A stretch of DNA of 22,244 bases from an uncultured Muribaculaceae bacterium (GCA_910576935.1 CAJTKG010000040.1:1-22244); one strand, 5' to 3'; positions 14,700 to 22,244 are shown, counted from the first letter of the stretch. The notes: generated from the letters alone by a model not told the origin. Translations and numbers: made by a program.

Positions 14700-15608
14700 A
14701 TGCCTTTAGCTGAAAATATTCTTGAGACCATCGGACGCACCCCCATGGTAAAAATCAATCGGTTGAACCCTAACAGCCGTGTCAATATCTATGCGAAACT
14801 CGAGGGCTTCAACCCGACGGGAAGCATCAAAGACCGTATAGCGGTAAGAATGATTGAAAGTGCAGAAGCTGACGGTCGCCTTTGCCCGGGGAAGACCATA
14901 ATAGAGCCGACGTCGGGCAATACAGGCATAGGTCTTGCTATCGTCGGCATTGTAAAGGGTTATGATGTCGAAATTGTAATGAGCGAGGCTGTAAGCATCG
15001 AAAGGCGCAAAATCATACGCTCTTATGGAGCCAAAGTAATACTGACGCCCGCAGACCAAGGAACGGACGGAGCGATACGTCTCGCCCGCAAGCTCGTGGC
15101 TGAGAATCCCGACAAATATTTTATGCCCGACCAATTTTCAAACGCAGCCAATTATCTGGCGCATTATGAGCGCACGGCTCTTGAAATATGGGAGCAGACC
15201 GGCGGCAGGGTTGACTATCTTGTATGCGCTCTCGGCACCTCGGGCACTATCATGGGTATATCGAAGTTTATGAAAGCGCTCAATCCCGACATCAAGGTCG
15301 TATGCGCTCAACCGATAAGAGGCCATTATATTCAGGGCCTCAAGAACATGGAGGAGGCCATCGTGCCGCAGATCTACGACCCGTCTAAAATCAACATCCA
15401 GGAGATGATCGAGAGTGAGGAGGCAATAGATATGGCCCGACATATAATACGCGAAGAGGGTATATTCGCCGGTATGAGCAGTGGCGCGGCAATGCTTGCG
15501 GCGGTCAGGACAGCCGAACGTATCGATAGCGGCAATATCGTGGTGATTTTTCCCGATAGGGCGGAAAAATATCTGTCGACCTCGATGTTTGACGAATTTG
15601 CCGATTAG
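14700..15608 (+). CDS. cysM: Cysteine synthase, CysM-like PLP enzyme
   Basis: 302-aa fold-type II PLP enzyme. K44 in GSIKDR is the Schiff-base lysine, TSGNTG (71-76) is the substrate-binding loop, and GTSGT (179-183) binds the cofactor phosphate. It makes cysteine by sulfhydrylating an activated serine, either O-acetylserine or O-phosphoserine. Several stretches resemble E. coli CysM more than CysK: NYLAHYERTALEIWEQTGG, GTIMGISKFMK, EEGIFAGMSSGA and IFPDRAEKYLSTSMF. Against this, the general family in Bacteroidetes is usually annotated cysK, so the symbol is tentative. It is the only plus-strand gene, has its own promoter and converges on the murU-like gene with a 4-nt overlap. No serine acetyltransferase or sulfate-reduction gene is nearby. 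Confidence 0.9.
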   Translation: MPLAENILETIGRTPMVKINRLNPNSRVNIYAKLEGFNPTGSIKDRIAVRMIESAEADGRLCPGKTIIEPTSGNTGIGLAIVGIVKGYDVEIVMSEAVSIERRKIIRSYGAKVILTPADQGTDGAIRLARKLVAENPDKYFMPDQFSNAANYLAHYERTALEIWEQTGGRVDYLVCALGTSGTIMGISKFMKALNPDIKVVCAQPIRGHYIQGLKNMEEAIVPQIYDPSKINIQEMIESEEAIDMARHIIREEGIFAGMSSGAAMLAAVRTAERIDSGNIVVIFPDRAEKYLSTSMFDEFAD

Positions 15609-16369
15609 AACGGAGATCGCCGAAAGTCTTCGTTGGCTTCGACGAGTGACTGCGGCTTGCCGATGTCGTGCCATCGATAATCTCCGGCGGGCTGATATGA
15701 CGAGATTTTAAGGCTATCACACGAGTCGACATAGAAAGGTATGATCGAGAACGTATGTCTGCCTTCACCATAGTTGTCACGGGAATATCCGGCGAGCGCA
15801 TCGAATACGCGCGGTGATATGACGTGGATTCCTCCGAATGCAAGGGCGTCAAGACCGTCGGCAGATGTCAGTGATGCAGGCTTCAGCTCACCTGTCGATA
15901 TGTTTTCCCAGCCTCTGAGGTTGCCGTCGTTGTCAAAAAGCAGGTAACGGCTTGTCTTGCGCGACGCGGTCAGAAGGCTGACGTCGGCGTTGCCGCGATT
16001 ATGTGCGGCGACCATGTCGGAGATGTCGAAATCGGTTAGAATATCGGCATTGTGGACAATGAAGGGAGCGTCGCCGTCAAGCCATTCCCGGGCCGCGAGT
16101 ATGCCTCCGCCGGTGTCGAGGAGGCGGTCGCTTTCGTCACTGACATCGATCCTGACACCGAAATTGCCGTTGGCGTCGAGATAGTCGGTTATCTGTGTGG
16201 CAAAGTGATGGACGTTGACAACCATGTCTGTGACGCCGGCGCGTTTAAGCTTTCCGATGACGAGTCCAAGCATCGGTGTGCCTCCGACTTCGGCGAGGGC
16301 TTTGGGGTGTCGGTCGGTAAACGGCTTGAGTCTTGAGCCGAGACCGGCCGCAAAAATCATGGCTTTCAT
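15605..16369 (-). CDS. MurU-like sugar-1-phosphate nucleotidyltransferase
   Basis: 254-aa enzyme of the NTP-transferase fold. The N-terminal signature MKAMIFAAGLGSRLKPFTDRHPKAL contains the nucleotide-binding loop. LLDTGGGI (83-90) and the metal-site NADIL (107-111) are also conserved. The length and LL(D/E)TGGGI fit MurU, which makes UDP-MurNAc from MurNAc-1-phosphate during cell-wall recycling; glucose-1-phosphate or mannose-1-phosphate enzymes are alternatives. The gene begins 2 nt after a kinase-like/RapZ-C fusion. In Pseudomonas the matching pair is AmgK (anomeric amino-sugar kinase) and MurU, so the context supports the same reaction order. It overlaps the convergent cysM stop. Confidence 0.8.
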   Translation of the reverse strand: MKAMIFAAGLGSRLKPFTDRHPKALAEVGGTPMLGLVIGKLKRAGVTDMVVNVHHFATQITDYLDANGNFGVRIDVSDESDRLLDTGGGILAAREWLDGDAPFIVHNADILTDFDISDMVAAHNRGNADVSLLTASRKTSRYLLFDNDGNLRGWENISTGELKPASLTSADGLDALAFGGIHVISPRVFDALAGYSRDNYGEGRHTFSIIPFYVDSCDSLKISSYQPAGDYRWHDIGKPQSLVEANEDFRRSPF

Positions 16370-16371
16370 TG

Positions 16372-17802
16372 TCAGTCTTTGACTGTGAAATTCTGTTCGA
16401 TATTCTGCTCGCGGTGAATTAACTCGACCTTGACGTTGTGGATTTTATGGATGTGTTCGGCCATGTGTTGGGCGCAGTAGACAGATCTGTGCTGTCCGCC
16501 TGTGCAACCGAAGCATACCATCAGATTGGAGAACCCGCGTTCCTTATAGCGTTTGACGGTAGAGTCGACGAGCGAATAACAATGCTCGAGGTAGTCGAAG
16601 ACTTCGCCGTCATCCTCCAGAAATTTTATTATAGGTTTGTCAAGGCCGGTAAACGGTTTGTTGCGCTCATATTTGCCGGGATTGTTTATCGCGCGGCAGT
16701 CAAAGACATATCCGCCGCCGTTGCCCGAGGCGTCGTTGGGGATGCCTTTTTTATATGCAAAGCTCATCACTTTGACCGTCAATGTGTTTTTGCCGAGGCC
16801 GTCGGTAAACTGTTTGAGATTGACAAGTTCATTAAGAAGCCGGTTGAGATAGGGGTATTCGGGGTAGGGATGTTTGAGGAGTGCGCGCAGATTGGCGATA
16901 GCAAAAGGCACGCTCTGCATGAAATGGGGCTTCTTTTCGAAATAGCCTCTGAAACCGTATGCGCCAAGTACCTGAAGTGTGCGGAAGAGCACGAAGTGGC
17001 GCAATTGTTCCATGAAGTATTGCTCGTCTATCGGCTGATATTTGCGCAGAGAGTCTATATATTCTTTTATGAGCTCTTCTCTGAGGCTGTCGGGCAGATT
17101 TGCCTTTGCCTGCCACAGAAATGATGCAACGTCGTAGTAGAACGGTCCGCGGCGTCCGCCCTGATAGTCGATAAACCAAGGCTCGCCGTCTTTTATCATG
17201 ACGTTGCGCGACTGAAAGTCGCGATACATGAACGTGCCCGACTGTGAGCGCATGAGCACCTCGGCCATGGCCTGGAAATCGTCTTCGAGACGATCTTCCT
17301 GAAACTCGATGCCCGTGGCTTTGAGGAAACAGTATTTGAAGTAGTTTAGATCCCACATTATCGAACGCACGTCAAACTGCGACGACGGATAGCATTTGCT
17401 GAAATCAAAACCCACGGCGCCGGCAAACTGTATGTCGGGCAGCAGACGTATGGTCTTTATGAGCAATTCGCGTTCGGCGGCAGAGAAAGATTTGGTCAGT
17501 CGTCCTTTTTCTATGGCATTGAAGAGAAGGGTGTCACCGAGATCCTGTTGCAGATAAGTCATGCGGTCGTCAGAGACTGCCACGACTTCGGGGGTCGGTA
17601 TGCATTTTTCTCTGAAGTGGCTGCTCATGTATATAAACGCCTCGTTTTCCTGTAGGTTTGTGCCGATGACGCCTATGAGGTCGGCTACGCCTGTGAGTCG
17701 GAAATAACGTCGGTTTGAGCCTGACGACGGCAGTTCGGTGATGTTTTCGGGCTGACTGCCCGTGTGTTTGATATATAAGTCGGTTAGTGCGTTGATGTTC
17801 AT
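16372..17802 (-). CDS. Amino-sugar kinase-like domain fused to RapZ C-terminal domain
   Basis: 476-aa two-part protein. Residues 1-332 are an aminoglycoside-phosphotransferase-type kinase. The catalytic loop is YRDFQSRN (193-200, with D195 and N200), and the metal-binding motif is FIDYQGG (210-216, D212) followed by GPFYYDVAS. Such kinases include AmgK, which phosphorylates MurNAc/GlcNAc at the anomeric position. Residues 340-476 match the RapZ C-terminal domain: VKVMSFAYKKGIPNDA, FDCR.INNPG and GCTGGQHRSVYCA (432-444). In E. coli that domain binds glucosamine-6-phosphate and small RNA. The RapZ N-terminal Walker-A kinase domain is absent, so calling the whole protein RapZ would mislead. It lies 42 nt after recQ and 2 nt before the MurU-like gene. 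The inferred role is amino-sugar salvage with a sensing domain. Confidence 0.88.
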   Translation of the reverse strand: MNINALTDLYIKHTGSQPENITELPSSGSNRRYFRLTGVADLIGVIGTNLQENEAFIYMSSHFREKCIPTPEVVAVSDDRMTYLQQDLGDTLLFNAIEKGRLTKSFSAAERELLIKTIRLLPDIQFAGAVGFDFSKCYPSSQFDVRSIMWDLNYFKYCFLKATGIEFQEDRLEDDFQAMAEVLMRSQSGTFMYRDFQSRNVMIKDGEPWFIDYQGGRRGPFYYDVASFLWQAKANLPDSLREELIKEYIDSLRKYQPIDEQYFMEQLRHFVLFRTLQVLGAYGFRGYFEKKPHFMQSVPFAIANLRALLKHPYPEYPYLNRLLNELVNLKQFTDGLGKNTLTVKVMSFAYKKGIPNDASGNGGGYVFDCRAINNPGKYERNKPFTGLDKPIIKFLEDDGEVFDYLEHCYSLVDSTVKRYKERGFSNLMVCFGCTGGQHRSVYCAQHMAEHIHKIHNVKVELIHREQNIEQNFTVKD

Positions 17803-17844
17803 AAATAAGGTATGGTGTATGTTAGTGTGTCGGGGGTCGGTGGT

Positions 17845-20028
17845 TCAATTGCCGAGTTCAGACAGAAATTTGATTTTCATTAGTCTGATTTCGTCTTCGG
17901 AGTAGTCGGGGCAATATTCTCTGTAGACTTCGGTGAGATCGTCGTCGGGACAACCACGTATCATCTCGAAAATGTCTGACTGGTCGTCTTCGTCGATGAT
18001 CTCATTAATATAATATGCGAGATTGATTTTTGTGCCGGTGTTGACAATGCCCTCGATCTCGTCTATAAGCTGACTGAAAGAGAGATTGAGCGAGCCGGCT
18101 ATCTCTTCGAGATTTATCTTGCGGTCGATGGCCTGTATTATCGTTACTTTGTGTTTCGATTTGTTGGCGACACTTCTGACACGAAGGTCTTCGGGGCGTA
18201 TGATTTCTTTTTCGTCTACATAGGCTTTGATGACTTTGACAAATTCTTCGCCAAAGCGTTTGGCTTTGCCTGCGCCTACGCCCGGCATATTCCTGAGCTC
18301 GTCGATGCTTATAGGGTAGTTTGTCGCCATTGCCTCAAGAGAAGGTTCCTGAAATATGACGTATGGCGGCAGCTTGTGTTTGGCTGCGATCTGCTTTCTC
18401 AGCGACAATAGAATGGCATAAAGTTCCTGATCGGCGGCGCAGGCTGCACCTGAGGCGATGCCGGCATTGTTGTCTTCTTCTTCGGTAAATTCCTTGTCTT
18501 CAACGATTTTGAATGATGTCGGGCATTCGATGAATTTACGCCCTTTGTCAGAGACGTGTATTATGCCGTAGTTTTCGATGTCTTTGACGAGGTATCCAGC
18601 CAGAACGGCCTGACGAAGGACGGTATTGAGAAATTTCGAGTCGTGGTCTTTGGCGCAGCCGTATGTCTCGACGGTGTCATGACGGTATGATTTTATCTCG
18701 TTGGTAGTCTTGCCAAGCATTACGTCGATGATGTGTTCGGCCTTGAATTTCTCTTTTAGTTCGATGACGGTTTCGATGATGTCGAGGAGGGTGTCGCGTG
18801 CTTCGACGCGTTTGCCTGCCGAAAGGCAGTTGTCGCAGTTGCCGCAATTATCGGCGTCATATATTTCGCCGAAATAGTGGAGCAATGTTTTGCGGCGACA
18901 CACCGACGACTCGGCATATGACGCGGTCTCGATGAGAAGTTGGCGGCCGATTTCCTGTTCTGACACCGGTTTTCCCTGCATGAATTTTTCCATTTTCTGG
19001 AGGTCTTTGTGGGAGTAGAATGTCAGACAATAGCCTTCGCCGCCGTCACGACCGGCACGGCCGGTTTCCTGATAGTAGCCTTCGAGAGATTTCGAGATAT
19101 CGTAGTGTATCACAAATCTGACGTCGGGCTTGTCGATGCCCATGCCGAACGCTATCGTGGCGACGATGACGTCGACTTTTTCAAGCAGAAAGGCGTCTTG
19201 GTTTTCCGAGCGTGTGGCGCCGTCAAGACCTGCATGATAAGGTAGGGCTTTGATGTTGTTGATGGTAAGCAGTTCGGCGAGTTCTTCGACCTTTTTGCGG
19301 CTCAGGCAGTAGACTATACCTGATTTGCCGCTTTGCTGTTTTATGAATTTGATGATCTCCCGGTCGATGTTTTTGGTCTTTGTTCTTACTTCATAGTAGA
19401 GGTTCGGCCGGTTGAACGATGATTTGAACACCGCGATGTTAGTCATGCCGAGATTTTTCTGGATATCATGCTGGACTTTCGGTGTGGCGGTTGCGGTGAG
19501 CGCAATCACGGGCTTGACTCCAAGTTCGTTGATGATAGGACGTATGCGGCGGTATTCGGGTCTGAAGTCATGTCCCCACTCAGATATGCAATGAGCTTCG
19601 TCGATTGCGTAAAATGAGATGTCGACTGTCTTTAGAAACTCGATGTTTTCTTCTTTGGTGAGAGATTCCGGCGCGACGTAGAGCAGTTTTGTCATGCCGG
19701 CACTGACGTCGGTCTTTACCTGATCTATAGCGTTTTTTGTCAGCGACGAGTTCAGGAAATGTGCTATGCTGTCGTCCTCGCTGTAGTTGCGCATGGCGTC
19801 GACCTGATTTTTCATCAAGGCGATGAGCGGAGAGATGACAATGGCAGTACCTTTGCTGATCAGTGCCGGGAGCTGATAACACAATGACTTGCCTCCGCCC
19901 GTCGGCATCAGCACAAAGGTGTCGTGGCCGTCAAGCAGGTTGGATATGATGGCTTCTTGGTTGCCCTTGAAATTGTCGAAGCCAAAGTATTGCTTCAGGG
20001 CCTTGAGGAGCGGAGGATGGTTGGTCAT
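17845..20028 (-). CDS. recQ: RecQ: superfamily 2 ATP-dependent DNA helicase
   Basis: 727-aa 3'-5' helicase acting in recombination and fork repair. Walker A is PTGGGKS (42-48) and the DEAH box is at 143-146, followed by the RecQ loop CISEWGHDFRPEY. Motif VI is QETGRAGRDG (320-329). Zinc-binding cysteines are C377, C395, C398 and C401. A winged-helix RQC region (about 405-515) and an HRDC domain (about 533-604) follow. A further 120-residue helical tail (605-727) with an HTH-like stretch (INLEEIAGSLNLSFSQLIDE) goes beyond the E. coli protein, which is about 610 aa; this looks like a Bacteroidetes-type long RecQ. It starts 20 nt after clpX. Confidence 0.96.
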   Translation of the reverse strand: MTNHPPLLKALKQYFGFDNFKGNQEAIISNLLDGHDTFVLMPTGGGKSLCYQLPALISKGTAIVISPLIALMKNQVDAMRNYSEDDSIAHFLNSSLTKNAIDQVKTDVSAGMTKLLYVAPESLTKEENIEFLKTVDISFYAIDEAHCISEWGHDFRPEYRRIRPIINELGVKPVIALTATATPKVQHDIQKNLGMTNIAVFKSSFNRPNLYYEVRTKTKNIDREIIKFIKQQSGKSGIVYCLSRKKVEELAELLTINNIKALPYHAGLDGATRSENQDAFLLEKVDVIVATIAFGMGIDKPDVRFVIHYDISKSLEGYYQETGRAGRDGGEGYCLTFYSHKDLQKMEKFMQGKPVSEQEIGRQLLIETASYAESSVCRRKTLLHYFGEIYDADNCGNCDNCLSAGKRVEARDTLLDIIETVIELKEKFKAEHIIDVMLGKTTNEIKSYRHDTVETYGCAKDHDSKFLNTVLRQAVLAGYLVKDIENYGIIHVSDKGRKFIECPTSFKIVEDKEFTEEEDNNAGIASGAACAADQELYAILLSLRKQIAAKHKLPPYVIFQEPSLEAMATNYPISIDELRNMPGVGAGKAKRFGEEFVKVIKAYVDEKEIIRPEDLRVRSVANKSKHKVTIIQAIDRKINLEEIAGSLNLSFSQLIDEIEGIVNTGTKINLAYYINEIIDEDDQSDIFEMIRGCPDDDLTEVYREYCPDYSEDEIRLMKIKFLSELGN

Positions 20029-20048
20029 CGTATATCGGGGGTTAAATG

Positions 20049-21287
20049 TCAGACGGCGTTTGCTTCAAAATGTGCTTTGGCGAGTTTGTCTTCGGCATAT
20101 TTGCGGGTGACGGCAAACTCTTTTATATTCTGTGATGGTATGTCATACATGGCGTCGATCATGATTGCCTCGACGATAGAGCGCAGTCCGCGCGCGCCGA
20201 GCTTATACTCGATTGCCTTGTCGACAATAAAGTCGAGGGCATCGTCGTCAAACGTCAGCGTGACGCCATCCATGGCAAACAGCTTCTTATACTGGCGTGT
20301 GATGGCGTTTTTGGGCTCGGTAAGCACTCGGCGCAGGGCGTCGCGGTTGAGTGGGTTGAGATGCGTCAGAATCGGCAGACGTCCGATAATCTCGGGTATA
20401 AGTCCGAATGATTTGAGGTCTTGCGGAGCGACATATCTGAGCATATCGTCTTTGTCGACACGGTTGCGTGTCGAGTCGGTCGAGAAGCCAACGACGTGGG
20501 TGTTCATGCGCTGGGCTATTTTCTGTTCGATGCCGTCGAAAGCGCCGCCGCACATGAAGAGAATATTCTTTGTGTCGACGGGAATCATGCGTTGTTCGGG
20601 ATGTTTTCGGCCGCCTTGTGGCGGCACGTTTACAATCGAACCTTCGAGAAGTTTCAGCAGTCCTTGCTGGACGCCTTCACCACTGACGTCACGTGTTATC
20701 GACGGATTGTCGCCTTTGCGGGCTATTTTGTCGATTTCGTCGATGAAAACGATACCGCGTTCGGCCTTTTCGACATCGTAGTCAGCGGCTTGAAGCAGTC
20801 TTGTGAGCAGGCTCTCGATGTCTTCGCCGACATAACCGGCCTGTGTCAGGACGGTGGCGTCAACGATGGTGAAAGGCACGTCGAGCATCCTGGCTATGGT
20901 GCGGGCAAGCAGTGTCTTGCCTGTACCCGTCGGCCCGACGAGGATTATATTGCTTTTCTCGATGTCGACATCGTCGCTCGACTGGTTGAGGCGTTTGTAG
21001 TGGTTATAGACGGCAACAGATAGATATTTCTTGGCGTCGTCCTGACCGATGATATACTGATCGAGGAAAGCTTTGATCTCGGCTGGTTTCGGTACCTTTG
21101 TGAGATCATCTTTGACTTTCCCGCCACCCTGTGCGGGTCGGCCTCCTTTATAGGTCTCTAACATGTCGTGTATGGCCGCGACGCAATCGGTGCAGATATA
21201 TGATTTGCCGTCGGACGCAGGCACGAGTGTATCGCACATGTCAGCCGGACGGCCGCAGTAGCTGCATTTTATTTCTTTTTTGGCCAT
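20049..21287 (-). CDS. clpX: ClpX: AAA+ unfoldase of the ClpXP protease
   Basis: 412-aa ATPase that recognises, unfolds and threads proteins into ClpP. The N-terminal zinc-binding domain uses C8, C11, C32 and C35. Walker A is GPTGTGKT (118-125), the pore loop is GYVG (151-154), Walker B is VFIDEID (180-186), the second pore loop includes GRKHP (226-230), and FGLIPEIIGRLP (294-305) is the usual downstream motif. The ClpP-docking tripeptide appears as VGF (266-268) rather than the common IGF or LGF. It starts 1 nt after the clpP stop, the standard pairing, and precedes recQ. Confidence 0.97.
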   Translation of the reverse strand: MAKKEIKCSYCGRPADMCDTLVPASDGKSYICTDCVAAIHDMLETYKGGRPAQGGGKVKDDLTKVPKPAEIKAFLDQYIIGQDDAKKYLSVAVYNHYKRLNQSSDDVDIEKSNIILVGPTGTGKTLLARTIARMLDVPFTIVDATVLTQAGYVGEDIESLLTRLLQAADYDVEKAERGIVFIDEIDKIARKGDNPSITRDVSGEGVQQGLLKLLEGSIVNVPPQGGRKHPEQRMIPVDTKNILFMCGGAFDGIEQKIAQRMNTHVVGFSTDSTRNRVDKDDMLRYVAPQDLKSFGLIPEIIGRLPILTHLNPLNRDALRRVLTEPKNAITRQYKKLFAMDGVTLTFDDDALDFIVDKAIEYKLGARGLRSIVEAIMIDAMYDIPSQNIKEFAVTRKYAEDKLAKAHFEANAV

Positions 21288-21288
21288 T

Positions 21289-21984
21289 TTATTTCTCGAT
21301 TTTTTTCGCTTTGACGAGCACTTGGTCGATCATGCCGTATTCTTTTGCTTCTTCGGCGGTCATCCAGTAGTCGCGGTCAGAGTCGCGCTCTACTTTTTCG
21401 AATGGCATGCCCGAGTGGTCTGAGATAATGGTATAGAGTTCCTGTTTGAGTTTCTTGATCTCACGTGCTGTGATTTCTATATCAGATGCCTGTCCTTGGG
21501 CGCCACCCATGGGCTGGTGAATCATGACGCGGCTGTGACGCAGGGCAAAACGTTTGCCTTTCTCGCCGGCGACGAGGAGCACGGCTGCCATCGAGGCGGC
21601 GATGCCGGTGCAGATTGTGGCTACATCACTGGAGATATATTGCATTGTGTCGTAGATGCCGAGACCGGCATAGACAGATCCGCCTGGAGAGTTGATGTAA
21701 ATAGAAACGTCTTTGCCGGGATCTGATGTGTCGAGATAAAGCAATTGCGCCTGGATGACATTGGCTGTATAGTCGTTTACTTCCGTGCCGAGAAATATGA
21801 TGCGGTCCATCATAAGACGGGAGAATACATCCATCTGGGCGATGTTGAGCTGGCGCTCTTCAATGATTGACGGATTTATATAGCCCGCAGATGAGGCGCT
21901 GACGGCCGACATATACTGATCGAGGGCGAGTCCGTTAAGGTTGCAGTGTTTTACGGCAAAATTGCGAAAATCGTTATTGTTCAT
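21289..21984 (-). CDS. clpP: ClpP: proteolytic subunit of ClpXP
   Basis: 231-aa serine peptidase, forming tetradecameric chambers fed by ClpX. The catalytic triad is S131 (GIAASMAAV), H156 (MIHQPMGG) and D205 (SDRDYWMTAEEAKEYGMID). The 25- and 49-residue spacings equal those of E. coli ClpP. A propeptide-like N-terminus of about 35-45 residues precedes the mature body, which is probably removed by self-processing. The ATG at 21984 is chosen: a longer frame from TTG at 22023 would start inside the -7 box of the promoter at 22021-22051. It is the first gene of clpP-clpX-recQ-kinase/RapZ-C-murU-like. Confidence 0.97.
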   Translation of the reverse strand: MNNNDFRNFAVKHCNLNGLALDQYMSAVSASSAGYINPSIIEERQLNIAQMDVFSRLMMDRIIFLGTEVNDYTANVIQAQLLYLDTSDPGKDVSIYINSPGGSVYAGLGIYDTMQYISSDVATICTGIAASMAAVLLVAGEKGKRFALRHSRVMIHQPMGGAQGQASDIEITAREIKKLKQELYTIISDHSGMPFEKVERDSDRDYWMTAEEAKEYGMIDQVLVKAKKIEK

Positions 21985-22020
21985 ATTATAATGTAGATTG
22001 TTTGCTTGTTGATATTTATC

Positions 22021-22051
22021 CAAAGTTAATTAAAAATGTTGATTATGCAAA
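22021..22051 (-). promoter_or_regulatory. clpP: Promoter of the clpP operon
   Basis: On the minus strand TTTG (22048-22051) and TAACTTTG (22021-22028) are separated by exactly 19 nt, a full match to the Bacteroidetes -33/-7 consensus. It predicts a leader of about 30 nt before the clpP ATG at 21984 and rules out the TTG at 22023 as a start. Confidence 0.8.
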
Positions 22052-22127
22052 ATTCTTTATCGCAAAATTTTATGAAAAATATAAAATATTTGACCAAGGG
22101 GGATATGTGTTTAAAGTGCGCCATAGA

Positions 22128-22244
22128 TCAAAAGAAGTATTCCATAGCCTTGACCGACGCTTCGGGATTTGTAACAACGATGTCAATGTGCGTCTGACAT
22201 CGATTCGGTCGGTTTAGACGCGCGGGGATGTCTGCCGCAGTAGC
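22128..22244 (-). CDS. Possible 3' end of an unidentified gene running off the right edge
   Basis: A minus-strand frame is open from the window edge to a TGA at 22128-22130 and encodes 38 residues ending HIDIVVTNPEASVKAMEYFF (its last 20). The stop lies 76 nt upstream of the clpP -33 box, a plausible gene spacing. I recognise no family. It does not look like the usual trigger-factor C-terminus that often precedes clpP. A frame of this length could also be open by chance. Confidence 0.3.
   Translation of the reverse strand, partial: ATAADIPARLNRPNRCQTHIDIVVTNPEASVKAMEYFF

Noticed and set aside
16372..17802. Annotation as full-length RapZ
   Set aside because: The N-terminal Walker-A kinase domain of RapZ is absent; a phosphotransferase-type kinase occupies that position.

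Overview
The window looks like a chromosomal segment of a gut-type Bacteroidales bacterium, quite possibly Muribaculaceae. The evidence is a complete Bacteroides aerotolerance (bat) operon, promoters matching the Bacteroidetes -33 TTTG / -7 TAnnTTTG consensus, weak or absent Shine-Dalgarno sequences, an archaeal/eukaryal-type prolyl-tRNA synthetase, and a periplasm-oriented envelope gene set. The family assignment is inference. No rRNA, tRNA, transposase, phage gene or CRISPR array was seen. All genes but one lie on the minus strand.

Region 1-410 has no gene. It is a dense patch of small repeats: a perfect 16-bp-stem hairpin, eight heptamers AAT(T/G)CAC, a 10-bp-stem hairpin, several dispersed inverted repeats and a T9G9 tract. 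A possible leftward promoter sits at the extreme left. Region 411-8731 is the bat operon, transcribed leftward: moxR, a DUF58 gene, a BatD-tail-like membrane gene, batA, batB, batC, batD and batE. An AAA+ MoxR ATPase, three VWA-type proteins, two TPR proteins and two proteins with large periplasmic domains together make an envelope-associated MoxR-VWA system. Its biochemical role is still poorly defined.

Region 8913-14449 is a second tightly packed leftward operon: proS, a GT2 polyprenyl-phosphate-type glycosyltransferase, umuD, umuC, a free HU protein and an HU-like/transmembrane/LysM protein. Gaps are 15 nt or less, and one good promoter lies upstream of proS. The error-prone polymerase V pair therefore appears to ride on a housekeeping transcript. 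Region 14450-14699 is a divergent promoter region with CGACTC motifs on both sides, and it drives the only plus-strand gene, a CysM-like cysteine synthase.

Region 15605-21984 is a third leftward operon: clpP, clpX, recQ, an amino-sugar-kinase-like/RapZ-C fusion and a MurU-like nucleotidyltransferase. It starts from a well-formed promoter at 22021-22051. The last two genes suggest peptidoglycan amino-sugar recycling (anomeric kinase plus uridylyltransferase) with an attached amino-sugar-sensing domain. The murU-like gene and cysM converge and overlap by 4 nt. At the right edge an unidentified minus-strand reading frame may be the 3' end of the next gene.

The most interesting candidates are the kinase/RapZ-C fusion beside the MurU-like gene, and the membrane-bound HU-like/LysM protein encoded in overlap with a free HU. 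All function calls come from reading motifs by eye; no database search was run.
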